64,000 nucleotides of DNA from an uncultured bacterium (GTDB lineage: Bacteria; Bacillota; Clostridia; Lachnospirales; Lachnospiraceae), in NCBI GenBank assembly GCA_947177425.1, contig CAMWUN010000007.1:23647-87646 (forward strand). The letters are read 5' to 3'. The notes below the pieces were generated by a model, which saw nothing but the letters and a program-made list of their open reading frames with translations, had not been told where the DNA came from and searched no databases. Shown in pieces: positions 37,361 to 45,643 of the stretch (position 1 is the stretch's first letter; every line of letters starts with the position of its first letter). The translations under genes were made by a program, and so were the position numbers.

Positions 37361-38098
37361 CTAAGCGCTCATCTCTCTGATGGCGTCAAGCAGTTTATCC
37401 TGAAACTCCCTCTGACTGCCTTCCTTTTCAACCTGACGGTAAATCGTGCCGTCTTTCAACAGGATAACCCGGTCACAGAAGGACGCCGCAAAGCTGTCAT
37501 GAGTCACCATAAAGATTGTCGCCTCCATTTTTTCCTTTGCTTCAATGAACGTTTCAATCACAATGCGGCTTGACTTGGAATCCAGATTTCCCGTAGGTTC
37601 ATCCGCAAGAATGACCATGGGACTGTTGATCAGACTGCGGGCTACAGCCGCCCTTTGCTTTTCTCCCCCGGAAACATCCGCCGGATACTTATCCATGATA
37701 TGCCCTATGCCAAACATATCCGCAAGCCGCTCTGCAAGCTGCTCCGCATCCCTTCCCACTTCTCCCTGTACAATACGGGGCACAAGAATATTTTCACGAA
37801 TACTAAGGCCGTCTAAAAGCATAAAATCCTGAAACACAAATCCCAGCTTTGTGTTCCTGATTTTCGCCAGTGTTTCTTCATCCTGCCCGGCAAGCTTAAC
37901 GCCGCCCACCATAATGCTTCCCCCATCGAAAGGAATGTAACAGGAGATACAGTTTAAAAGGGTCGTTTTACCGGAACCGGAAGGCCCCATGACCGCCACA
38001 AATTCTCCCTGCGCCACATGAAAATCAATCCCTTTCAGCACCGGATATTTGACTTTTCCCACCTGATAAGACTTATAAAGATTCTTTACATACAACAT
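37361..38098 (-). CDS. ABC transporter ATPase, BceA/LolD type
   Basis: 245 residues: Walker A GPSGSGKTTLLN, Q-loop GFVFQDFMLL, signature VSGGEKQRAAVARSL, Walker B VILADEPTGNLDSKSS, and H-loop VTHDSFAA. The class drives FtsX-type permeases. I chose the ATG at 38098 (MLYVKNLYKSY), six bases after AGGA; an ATG immediately before it (38101) is almost as good, and the open frame continues upstream without a ribosome site. The permease starts 26 bases after its stop. Confidence 0.94.
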   Translation of the reverse strand: MLYVKNLYKSYQVGKVKYPVLKGIDFHVAQGEFVAVMGPSGSGKTTLLNCISCYIPFDGGSIMVGGVKLAGQDEETLAKIRNTKLGFVFQDFMLLDGLSIRENILVPRIVQGEVGRDAEQLAERLADMFGIGHIMDKYPADVSGGEKQRAAVARSLINSPMVILADEPTGNLDSKSSRIVIETFIEAKEKMEATIFMVTHDSFAASFCDRVILLKDGTIYRQVEKEGSQREFQDKLLDAIREMSA

Positions 38099-38272
38099 CA
38101 TTCTTCCTGCCTTTCTTCTCTCATCCAGAATCCGGGGCATGCCATTCTTTGGGGACTGCCGCATCTTGACTGGACGACATTTATATCTGAACAACAACGA
38201 AAAATACTTTAGTAAAAATATATCACAGAATGAAAAAGCTACCGGATGGGGTGTAAAATCTGACAGCGTCAT

Positions 38273-38334
38273 TGTAAACTTTGCAGGCCGGATGTGAAAA
38301 ATGTAAAGTTTGGATACCTCCCATGTAAAGTTTG
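38273..38334. promoter_or_regulatory. Three TGTAAA(G/C)TTTG direct repeats, candidate LytTR binding sites
   Basis: TGTAAACTTTG (38273-38283), TGTAAAGTTTG (38302-38312) and TGTAAAGTTTG (38324-38334) lie in the divergent gap between the ABC genes and the response regulator. The last two are 22 bases apart, two helical turns, the usual spacing of LytTR direct repeats. Confidence 0.65.
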
Positions 38335-38436
38335 ATATGGAAATGGAAAACTATAAGAAAGAAAATATGGTACACTATAAGAAACCAGTACCAGAGCGTG
38401 TTTGAAAAATGCTCTAAAAAGAAAGGCGGAACCACT

Positions 38437-39153
38437 ATGCTGCGTATTGCTCTGTGCGATGATGAAGCAAAGGCAAGAGACGTGCTTCATATAGAATTGG
38501 AAAAGATACTGATTGAGGGCACTGAGGAAATCGTATACGAATTTTCTTCCGGCACCCTCGCCGTTTCATGGATCAAAAAGCATCCGGGGGAGGTTGATCT
38601 TCTTTTTCTGGATGTGGAAATGGACGGCTTAAGCGGCATGGAAACCGCCGCAAGAATCCGGCAGTCCGATTCACAAATCATGATTGTGTTCGTCACCGGG
38701 TATACAGACTATGTTTTCGACGGATACCAGGTGGGCGCGCTGGATTATATTTTAAAACCCGTCTCTTCCCAGAAACTCCGGGAACTCCTTGCGCGCGTCC
38801 GCACAAAACTGGAAAAAGAGAAATCACAGACTTTCCTTCTGAAAAACATTAACGGCACATGGCGTTTCCGGCTGTGCGATATCCTGTATTTCTACTCTGA
38901 CAGACGGCAGGTTATTCTGGTTGCCGGACACGGCGAATATCCTTTTTATGCAAAACTGGATGAAGTGGAAGCGCAGCTTGCCCCGCGCTTTATAAGAATT
39001 CACCAGCGTTATCTTATCAACCCTGCCCAGGTCGATTACATCGGCAGCGAAACCCTCACCTTAGGCGGCGCCCAGCTTCCGTGCAGCAGAAAATACCGGG
39101 AATCTGCCATGGGCAGAATTGCCAGATTTATGATGGGAGGAGGTTTTGAATGA
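38437..39153 (+). CDS. LytTR family response regulator
   Basis: 238 residues. The receiver domain has the acidic pair Asp8-Asp9, phospho-acceptor Asp59 (LLFLDVEMDG) and the Lys in YILKPVS. The C-terminal LytTR DNA-binding domain follows (DILYFYSDRRQVILVAG, FIRIHQRYLINPAQVDYI). The ATG at 38437 sits after AAAGGCGG, whose leader contains a copy of the AGAGCGTGTTTGAAAAAT repeat. It overlaps the sensor kinase gene by four bases. It probably activates itself and the divergent ABC operon through the repeats at 38273-38334. Confidence 0.94.
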   Translation: MLRIALCDDEAKARDVLHIELEKILIEGTEEIVYEFSSGTLAVSWIKKHPGEVDLLFLDVEMDGLSGMETAARIRQSDSQIMIVFVTGYTDYVFDGYQVGALDYILKPVSSQKLRELLARVRTKLEKEKSQTFLLKNINGTWRFRLCDILYFYSDRRQVILVAGHGEYPFYAKLDEVEAQLAPRFIRIHQRYLINPAQVDYIGSETLTLGGAQLPCSRKYRESAMGRIARFMMGGGFE

Positions 39154-40439
39154 GCGCATTTACCTTCCAACTGCTTTTTTCCCTCCCATGCACATGGTTA
39201 ACTATGCATGCGCTTGAATATCTGATAAAAATAAGTCCCCGGCGTTGGAAACGGCTGCTGATGTTTCTTGGCTGCTGGCTGCTTGGCAATGTTGTCATTT
39301 TTATCGGCGATGCCTTCAATATACTGGCAATGTTTCCCTGCTTCCTCCTGTTCATTCTTGTAAGCTGTGAGGGAAGCATATGGAAAAAAATCGCAGTTGG
39401 CTCCATGTATGCCAGTACTATCTTTTCTTTTAGTGCCCTGCGGGATAATTACCTGCTGCAGCCTTTATACTACTGGCATTCGGGTCCCTCCGCGGGCGAG
39501 TTGGCATTTGTATCATGCCGCGCTTTTTTGTCCGTTATAACAAATATTCCTCTCTCCCTGTTTCTCTATATGGGAATCAGAAAATTTGCGCCGGATAAAG
39601 ATTACGCCCTTCCCGACAATTTGTGGCGGCTGCTCTTTCTGCTTACCATACCGCCCCTTGGCATTACTCTGGGCATCACTACGCTGCATGATATAAAATC
39701 CCCTCTGCCCACTGAATATCCAGCCCTGCTTTCCATCTCCCTGCTGTCTTTCATAAGCCTTTTATGGTGCGTAACGGTACTTGCCAGGCAGCAGAAGCTG
39801 GAGCAGCAGGGTATGTTCATGGAAATCAACAGGAAATATTATAATGCCATGGAACAGCAGCACTTTGAAGTGCGGCGGCTAAAGCATGACCTTGCCAACC
39901 ACATACAGGTGCTGGCCGCACTGCCTAAGGAGCAGCAGGAATCCTATATCCGGAATCTGTCCAGTCTCACCGACAGTATGCAGCCATTGTCCTACTGTGG
40001 GGATGCCACTGTCAATGCCGTATTGTCCGTTAAAAAAACTGCCATGGACAGGTGCGGCATCCGTATGGAAATGTCTGTGGATATTCCCTCCGGTCTGCCC
40101 TTCCACAAAACCGATATCTGCGCCCTCTATGCCAACGCTCTGGACAATGCCATGGAAGCCTGCATGAAACTTGATAAACCGGCACGTACAATTATTCTTA
40201 AAAGCAGGGCCCAGAAGGGACTGTTCTGCCTGGAAGTCCGCAATCCGGTTCCAGACACCCCGCAAAATCCGGAGATTTCCGGGAAATCCGGCTGTATCCT
40301 GCCTACCTCAAAAGAAGATGCTGCCAATCACGGATACGGACTGCGGAGTATCCGGGAAATCGTGGAAAGATATCATGGACGGATGGAATGGAACATTGTG
40401 GACGGGGCTTTTGATTTGTTCCTGTACATTCCTTTATAA
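39150..40439 (+). CDS. GHKL sensor histidine kinase
   Basis: 429 residues. Six or seven membrane helices fill the first 215 residues. The dimerisation/phosphoacceptor motif is VRRLKHDLANHIQVL, and the ATPase domain has the N-box ALYANALDNAMEAC and G-box GYGLRSIREIVE. It belongs to the AgrC/VirS-like class with an all-membrane sensor domain. GGAGGAGG precedes the ATG, which overlaps the response-regulator stop (ATGA). The ligand is probably a peptide, perhaps one handled by the divergent BceAB-like transporter. Confidence 0.93.
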   Translation: MSAFTFQLLFSLPCTWLTMHALEYLIKISPRRWKRLLMFLGCWLLGNVVIFIGDAFNILAMFPCFLLFILVSCEGSIWKKIAVGSMYASTIFSFSALRDNYLLQPLYYWHSGPSAGELAFVSCRAFLSVITNIPLSLFLYMGIRKFAPDKDYALPDNLWRLLFLLTIPPLGITLGITTLHDIKSPLPTEYPALLSISLLSFISLLWCVTVLARQQKLEQQGMFMEINRKYYNAMEQQHFEVRRLKHDLANHIQVLAALPKEQQESYIRNLSSLTDSMQPLSYCGDATVNAVLSVKKTAMDRCGIRMEMSVDIPSGLPFHKTDICALYANALDNAMEACMKLDKPARTIILKSRAQKGLFCLEVRNPVPDTPQNPEISGKSGCILPTSKEDAANHGYGLRSIREIVERYHGRMEWNIVDGAFDLFLYIPL

Positions 40440-40446
40440 ACAACTT

Positions 40447-40505
40447 AGAGCGTGTCTGAAAAATCATTTCCGATAACTGCAGAAAGTATTTTTCAAACAC
40501 GCTCT
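40447..40505. terminator. Inverted AGAGCGTGT repeat acting as terminator between convergent genes
   Basis: AGAGCGTGTCTGAAAAAT (40447-40464) and its near-complement (40488-40505) form a 59-base hairpin eight bases after the kinase stop. No flanking duplication is visible. Single arms of this repeat recur elsewhere in the window. Confidence 0.65.
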
Positions 40506-40530
40506 GGAAGCTATTTTTACAAGCTGAAAA

Positions 40531-41301
40531 TTAAGATATTTTAAGTCCAAATTTCAAAAATATCCCGTCCAGAACTCCCCACTGGGGATTTCTGTCATCT
40601 GCCATATCTTTGGAGATCTGCCCATATCTGTCAATTTCTTCCATAATAAATTTCTGAATTACTGGTAGCTGGGGCCTTTTGTCCTTTTCACCGCCGCCTG
40701 CTTTCACCACCAGCATTTCCTCAATTTCTTTCAGCAGTTCCTCTGGAAGATTCTGTTTAAGCAGTTCATTAAACATCACCGGGGGAATAGCATGGTAATT
40801 TTCAATATATCTGCACGCCAAAAGCGGCCTGAGTGCGTAAATATACTTTTTGTACTTTACTTCATCCTCCTGCAAATACTGTTTAAAGGTGTTTTTGGCA
40901 GTTCCATAATAGTGTGAAAGCGATGCTTTCTCAGAAAAATACTGTTTACAGCTTTCATATATTTCTTTCCACTCATCCGTTGTCTTATAAACAATCGGAG
41001 AGCCAGCCCACTCAAAAAGCGTGGCATTTCCTCTGCGGAACTGGATAAGCGCTTTTTTCAAATCCCATCCGTTGATATCCATTACCTCGTCAAGCTGCCA
41101 TTCAATGACATCGCTTTTCTCCTGAAGGCTTAAATAATCTTCCTTTACCCTTGCATAAATAAATCTCACATCATAATCACTGTCCGTCGATTCAACACCC
41201 CACGCCCTGCTTCCCGATTCCACTGCATGAAGAACTATAACATTTTCTCTCTTTTCTACTTCCTCTATTTTTTCCAGAATAACCTTTGTAATATCACTCA
41301 T
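40531..41301 (-). CDS. Nucleotidyltransferase, PF10127/RlaP-like
   Basis: 256 residues. VESGSRAWGVESTDSDYDVR carries the GS...DSD pattern of DNA-polymerase-beta-type nucleotidyltransferases, and FIYARVKEDYLSL fits the PF10127 group, which includes the predicted RNA-repair enzyme RlaP. The C-terminal part is helical (YIYALRPLLACRYIEN). AGAGG precedes the ATG at 41301, which overlaps the upstream nucleotidyltransferase stop by eight bases, so the two are coupled. No RNA ligase or end-processing gene is nearby. The substrate is unknown. Confidence 0.85.
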   Translation of the reverse strand: MSDITKVILEKIEEVEKRENVIVLHAVESGSRAWGVESTDSDYDVRFIYARVKEDYLSLQEKSDVIEWQLDEVMDINGWDLKKALIQFRRGNATLFEWAGSPIVYKTTDEWKEIYESCKQYFSEKASLSHYYGTAKNTFKQYLQEDEVKYKKYIYALRPLLACRYIENYHAIPPVMFNELLKQNLPEELLKEIEEMLVVKAGGGEKDKRPQLPVIQKFIMEEIDRYGQISKDMADDRNPQWGVLDGIFLKFGLKIS

Positions 41302-42319
41302 CCAAATAATCCTCTATTGCTTTCCTGTTCACATGTTCCACAAATTCTTCTACTTTTTCCATATCAGGATTATCCGGCAGACAGGTATTCTCTGACGCTG
41401 TTTCCAGACGTTTTTCATAATCAGAAAGCATATCGTAAAACTCTTTTGCAAATGTTTTGTCTTCCTTCTGGAAGTCACCGCGCCTGATGCTTTTCAGCAA
41501 TTCCAAATCATCCACCCTGTGGGTTCTGATTTCGCCTTTTTCCAAAATGTCAATTGCCATCATGAACAGCCGGATCAGGTGCATTGCATGTTTATTCAAA
41601 TGATTATCGTCTTTCTTCCTGTTGCGCTTGCCAATCTTATCATACTCTCTAAGAACATTCGTCATAACGCCAATCATATTTTCGTAATCCCGTAACGGCA
41701 GATGCTTATATTCTGCATCTATAAATATTTCCGTCTCAAACTCCGGTTTATCTGATTTATCTATATAAATATTGATACCCCCGCTGCCAGCCAGTTCATG
41801 CTTCCGCAGGAAATCATCCAATGCATTTTTAACAGAGTTATAAATATGCCTCTCCTTCTCCTGCTGCGGCATAAACTCCCTGGCGACAGCATTCTGCAGC
41901 CGCCTTAACTGTGCACTAGCATAGCCGCCAAAGGACTTTGCTGCTCTTTTGGATAGGAATAGCTGCTTATTATCCAGCAGTTCCTGCCCTAATGCCGTTT
42001 TTATCAGATACTGCTCCTCATCTAATCCCAGCAGTTCTATTGTATTGGGATTACATTCCAAAAGAAGCTTCACTATCTTGTTAAAGGAATATATAACCGT
42101 ATCCGTGCTCTCATCCTCATATTGTTCAAACTTCGTCATCCCCAGCAAATCGGAGGGCATATTCAATGTAATTCCCCGAAAGTCAATATCACTGTTTTCA
42201 TTATTAGTGCCATATGCATAACTTCCGCCAAGCCCCATGAGAATCACACGTTTTCCCAGCCTTGGATTTGTCCTTACAAAATCATACTCCTTTGAATTCA
42301 GTATCTTTATAAAATCCAT
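41294..42319 (-). CDS. Second nucleotidyltransferase of the pair
   Basis: 341 residues. LMGLGGSYAYGTNNENSDID is the GS..YGT...SDID active-site motif, with RGITLNMPSDLLG following. The middle contains helices and a HMHLIRLFMMAIDILEKGE-like segment typical of the C-terminal lobe of these enzymes. It is related to, but clearly diverged from, the gene overlapping its end. No good ribosome site precedes the ATG at 42319; a G-run 15 bases upstream is the only candidate. The two genes probably form a functional unit, perhaps adding nucleotides to RNA or protein. Confidence 0.83.
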   Translation of the reverse strand: MDFIKILNSKEYDFVRTNPRLGKRVILMGLGGSYAYGTNNENSDIDFRGITLNMPSDLLGMTKFEQYEDESTDTVIYSFNKIVKLLLECNPNTIELLGLDEEQYLIKTALGQELLDNKQLFLSKRAAKSFGGYASAQLRRLQNAVAREFMPQQEKERHIYNSVKNALDDFLRKHELAGSGGINIYIDKSDKPEFETEIFIDAEYKHLPLRDYENMIGVMTNVLREYDKIGKRNRKKDDNHLNKHAMHLIRLFMMAIDILEKGEIRTHRVDDLELLKSIRRGDFQKEDKTFAKEFYDMLSDYEKRLETASENTCLPDNPDMEKVEEFVEHVNRKAIEDYLDE

Positions 42320-42419
42320 AGTAATACTTTATGCCCCCTTTCCCTATACTCAAAAACAGCCGGATATTCAGGACATACCCCTTCCAGGCTGCTGACTCTT
42401 AATTTCATGCCCTGTCATT

Positions 42420-43046
42420 TTACCATTTCCTGTTGCCAACCGGTTTACCATGTCCGAAATAGACCGTCACATTGCCCATCTTTGCAATTTTCTCTGCACT
42501 CTGCCGCATCATCCTCTCATTCCCGTACAGCATGGAAACCGTGGGATAAAACATATTCATTAAAGCATCCCCCACAATAACACAGTTCTCTCCGCAGTCA
42601 ACTCCTATAGAGCCTTCGGTGTGTCCGGGCAAAGCGATTATCTTTGCGCCAACTCCGTATGCTTTCAGGCTGTCTCCATCCTGCAAAAATACAGACGGCG
42701 TAAAATTCATTTTCACTTTTTTAAAAGAAGCAAGGGACGCAAGCAAAACTATTTTTCCTGGTATTGTTTTGGCAGATAAATTTTCTTTCATCTGATTCTT
42801 TAAAAGGCCCACATCCTTTTTGCTCATCGCAACAGGGGCGTCAAACAATTCAGAAAAATAGCCTGCATTCTGACAGTGGTCAAAATGCCCGTGGGTCAGC
42901 ACAATCAGCTTCACAGGAAACCTTTTTATTTTTTCTTCAATCGCCTTCCTGTACTCTATTCTGCCTGTGTCCACCAGAACCGCACTTCCATTTTCTTCCA
43001 GTATGTAACAATTACCATTTCCACATTTAACACGGTATATATCCAT
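42420..43046 (-). CDS. Metallo-beta-lactamase fold hydrolase
   Basis: 208 residues, short for the family but complete. The metal ligands are all visible: THGHFDHC, LPGHTEGS, GDALM and YFGHG. The group includes glyoxalase II-like and other thioester or phosphodiester hydrolases; the substrate cannot be told. GAGGTG lies seven bases before the ATG at 43046. Its leader carries a single arm (43060-43077) of the AGAGCGTGTTTGAAAAAT repeat immediately upstream of the ribosome site. No operon partner is evident. Confidence 0.9.
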   Translation of the reverse strand: MDIYRVKCGNGNCYILEENGSAVLVDTGRIEYRKAIEEKIKRFPVKLIVLTHGHFDHCQNAGYFSELFDAPVAMSKKDVGLLKNQMKENLSAKTIPGKIVLLASLASFKKVKMNFTPSVFLQDGDSLKAYGVGAKIIALPGHTEGSIGVDCGENCVIVGDALMNMFYPTVSMLYGNERMMRQSAEKIAKMGNVTVYFGHGKPVGNRKW

Positions 43047-43217
43047 CCTGTTTCACCTCATTTTTCAAACACTCTCTAATGCACAGAAGTTCCTTGTGTC
43101 AAGTTAATGACACAAACTTTTTAAATCATGAAATTGTTTGTCGATTTGTGAAGACCTTCCAATTCACCATTAAATTTAAAAAATAATTTAAATCTGACTA
43201 TCCCTGAAAACCATCCT

Positions 43218-43667
43218 CTACATTTTAGCAAATGCAATAATATATATATTTTTGCAAATCTTAAGTATTTCGTCTGACGGTTTGTCTGCCAGCTTTTCGC
43301 AAAATATCTTTACAATTAAATTATTGTATTCATATTTAGGGAGATTCCCATTATTATCTATAACATTTTTGACAAAATCAAATAATTGTCGAGAACGGAA
43401 TTTAGAGTCATTTAATCGAAATCTTTTTATATGCGCTTCTATAAAACGAAGTTCCCTATCAGAATATGTATATAAGTCTTTTGCAGGCTCAAATTCCATA
43501 TTCATAACATTATACTGTAAAATTAGAATTTCTTTTGAATCTTTACCCCGAATACCCATAGGCTGTAATAAAATTTCTGCATCAGGGAGACTGCTATATT
43601 TTTTTTGTAAATTTCTTAATGCTTTACAGGAAACGGTACATTGCTTACGACATAACTGCTCTATCAT
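43218..43667 (-). CDS. Unknown AT-rich ORF, possible continuation of a frameshifted ATPase
   Basis: 149 residues, basic and helical (SCKALRNLQKKYSSL, FIEAHIKRFRLNDSKFRSRQ). I do not recognise it. It overlaps the end of the P-loop ORF by 23 bases in the +1 frame and has no clear ribosome site, so it could be the C-terminal part of that protein after a frameshift, or a separate translationally coupled gene. No Walker B or other ATPase motif is apparent in it. Base composition is much more AT-rich than flanking genes, as for the DUF262 gene. Confidence 0.5.
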   Translation of the reverse strand: MIEQLCRKQCTVSCKALRNLQKKYSSLPDAEILLQPMGIRGKDSKEILILQYNVMNMEFEPAKDLYTYSDRELRFIEAHIKRFRLNDSKFRSRQLFDFVKNVIDNNGNLPKYEYNNLIVKIFCEKLADKPSDEILKICKNIYIIAFAKM

Positions 43668-43809
43668 TCTTTATTTTTTCTATAAATAATTTTAATAACA
43701 GAGTTTTTCCACTGGAATTATCACCTATGATAACACTGTCTGTATATGGCAATTTTTCATTAGTTATTTTATCAATAACATGATTTATCATCTCCAGACC
43801 AAATTTCAT
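43645..43809 (-). CDS. Short P-loop ORF (Walker A only), probably a broken or split ATPase
   Basis: 54 residues translated by hand: MKFGLEMINHVIDKI, then VIIGDNSSGKTLLLKLF, an excellent Walker A (GDNSSGKT) with surrounding strand and helix. The frame stops at 43645, far too soon for an ATPase. It starts inside the DUF262 gene (overlap 38 bases), which suggests an operon. Either a frameshift joins it to the next ORF, or the gene has decayed. Confidence 0.6.
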   Translation of the reverse strand: MKFGLEMINHVIDKITNEKLPYTDSVIIGDNSSGKTLLLKLFIEKIKNDRAVMS

Positions 43810-44905
43810 ACACTATTTTCCACCTTTCATTCATGTTTTTCATTTTAACCGTCCCCTGTCGTGCATGGGATATATACCTCTGGTCATGTAATATTTTGTT
43901 ATATATTACATTTGTAACTGGCTTACAAATACCCAATTTTTCAAAAACAATATAAAAACTTTCCAATAAGGCCACCTTTGATGACTGAGTTGCATTTACT
44001 TCAAACAAATCAAAAAAACAGGCCAAACTATTTCTATATTCTTCAATCTGTTTCTCGTTAAATTTCATGGCATCTTCTGAAAACTGATCTAACAATTTTA
44101 TATAGGAACTATGATAGTTTTCTATAATAAAAGTGAAAGTTGCTGAATCTTTTTTTTCAAGCTTAACATACTTTTTCAATGCGCAAAATCGCAAAAGAGT
44201 TTCCATATCACGTTCTGCTGCATCTTCTTTCCCCCATATTTTTCGCCATTTACCATCATGCCTGTTATAATCCTGCAGCATATTATAAAAATCACATACA
44301 TATATTCCGTTTCTCAATTCTTGCTGTGTCAAGAGAGAACCTTTTGCATTCAAATTTTCAAAAATCTTTCTTAATATTTTTGTACGCTGTCTTTCAAAAT
44401 CAATTTTTATCTCTATAACAGTTATCGTTGTATAATCTATGCGCCTTTTCATTTCCATGGAAAGATCAGCATAATCTACATTAAATTCTTTTTCATCTTC
44501 ATTTTTTAATTGAATATGAAGTTCCTCTAATACCAATTGATTTGTCATGGCTTCTTTAAAAGAACAATTTTCCACCTGTATTTCCGAAAAATCTACAGAA
44601 TTATTTTTTTTTCTATCTAAATAAAAACCTATATAATAAAAAAACAAACTCAAAACACGCTGTTGTCCATCTAAAATTTCCAATTGATTCTCCTTGTTTC
44701 TGCAAGTATAAATTGGTGGAATCGGTAAGCCACGAATCAATGATTCAACTAACGATATAACCTGTTCTTTACTCCAACGATATTTTCTCTGATATTTGGG
44801 TATAATATACAAATTTTCGTTCACACCTTCTACCAGCGTACGAAATCCTACATCTGTTTTATACTGTTGAATACTTATTCCGTTTAAATCGTTCATCGTG
44901 TTCAA
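43772..44905 (-). CDS. DUF262 (GmrS-like) protein
   Basis: 377 residues from a TTG at 44905, eight bases after GGGAGG; an ATG at 44962 gives 396 residues but has no ribosome site. The DUF262 core is clear: IPKYQRKYRWSKEQVISLVE, then LPIPPIYTCRN and the hallmark LEILDGQQRVLSLF. This ParB/Srx-like nucleotide-binding fold is found in GmrSD type IV restriction and other defence proteins. The C-terminal GmrSD nuclease domain (DUF1524) is not visible; the tail is helical instead. The gene is AT-rich and overlaps a P-loop ORF, which suggests an acquired two-part cassette. Confidence 0.82.
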   Translation of the reverse strand: MNTMNDLNGISIQQYKTDVGFRTLVEGVNENLYIIPKYQRKYRWSKEQVISLVESLIRGLPIPPIYTCRNKENQLEILDGQQRVLSLFFYYIGFYLDRKKNNSVDFSEIQVENCSFKEAMTNQLVLEELHIQLKNEDEKEFNVDYADLSMEMKRRIDYTTITVIEIKIDFERQRTKILRKIFENLNAKGSLLTQQELRNGIYVCDFYNMLQDYNRHDGKWRKIWGKEDAAERDMETLLRFCALKKYVKLEKKDSATFTFIIENYHSSYIKLLDQFSEDAMKFNEKQIEEYRNSLACFFDLFEVNATQSSKVALLESFYIVFEKLGICKPVTNVIYNKILHDQRYISHARQGTVKMKNMNERWKIVYEIWSGDDKSCY

Positions 44906-44965
44906 TATCGTTTCCTCCCTCAAATTCTTTAATTTGTCTGTTAATATTTGTTGCAAGGTCATCAA

Positions 44966-45313
44966 CAGGTCATTTTACGTATACTGATAGATTAGCAATT
45001 AATGGGCTTATTCTTAAATTGCTGTTAACCTGGAAAGTAATCCGCCAAAAGTATTTTTGATTTCAAGTTTCCTTTTTCTCAAGTAATCCAACCAGACCAT
45101 ATTGAACGCAAACTTTTCCTCTTAACTGAAAAGTATGGAAAACATTCATTTATTCCTCCTGCTTAAGCAATAAAGAAATATATATTTTAAATACGCAATA
45201 CCATATATCTGGTCTGTATGCTTTGCATCTTAATTATTTAGTATACCCTAAAAAGCAGATGCTCTCAATATACTTTGAAAACTCTTTTTCAATTCGATTT
45301 TTTTGAATAAAAC
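44966..45313. other. AT-rich gap upstream of the DUF262 gene
   Basis: About 350 bases between the DUF262 gene and the spmA relic. No coding sequence, repeat or RNA gene was recognised; presumably it contains the DUF262 promoter. Confidence 0.4.
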
Positions 45314-45344
45314 GAAAGCGGAAGACGTTATGTCCGCCGCTTTC
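45314..45344 (-). terminator. Terminator at the end of the spmA relic
   Basis: GAAAGCGG (45314-45321) pairs with CCGCTTTC (45337-45344). Read on the minus strand, it is followed by GTTTTATT. It overlaps the relic's stop codon. Confidence 0.6.
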
Positions 45345-45640
45345 TATCCTTCCCCTTACAATACACCACTGCCACTGTCGTACCCACAAACGTTGCCGCA
45401 ATCGCCGGCGCAATGATTCCCGCAGGATTTACGCTGCCGTACTGACTGGGGAAGCGCTCTAACAGGAATCAACTGCAAAGAAGAAATATTCAATATCAAA
45501 AAAGTACACATCTCATTACTTGCAATCCGTTCTCGTTTCCACCTGCGCTATCATTCAGATACCCCGCACTCCCCTGCTCTGCCTCCAGCTTCGCCAACTC
45601 TTCCATCGCATGAAGTCCCGGCGGTGCCTGCCGCCCCCTT
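45328..45640 (-). pseudogene. spmA: spmA relic (spore maturation protein A), frameshifted and N-truncated
   Basis: Three pieces, in changing frames, align in order with SpmA. RQAPPGLHAMEELAKLEAEQ matches the ATPLG.KAME region; SNEMCTFLILNISSLQLIPV is an exact-style match to the conserved middle; SQYGSVNPAGIIAPAIAATF and VAVVYCKGKD match the C-terminal end, with a stop at 45328. The first 100 or so residues are missing, and the remaining 5' end runs into the yaaA C-terminus. At least two frameshifts are needed. The pieces were read by hand. Confidence 0.75.
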
Positions 45641-45643
45641 GTG

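Noticed and set aside
40447..40505. Another MITE
   Set aside because: Terminal repeats are present, but no duplicated flank is visible and the position between two convergent stops suits a terminator.
43772..44905. Complete GmrSD type IV restriction enzyme
   Set aside because: Only the DUF262 half is present; the DUF1524 HNH-type nuclease motif was not found in it or the next ORFs.
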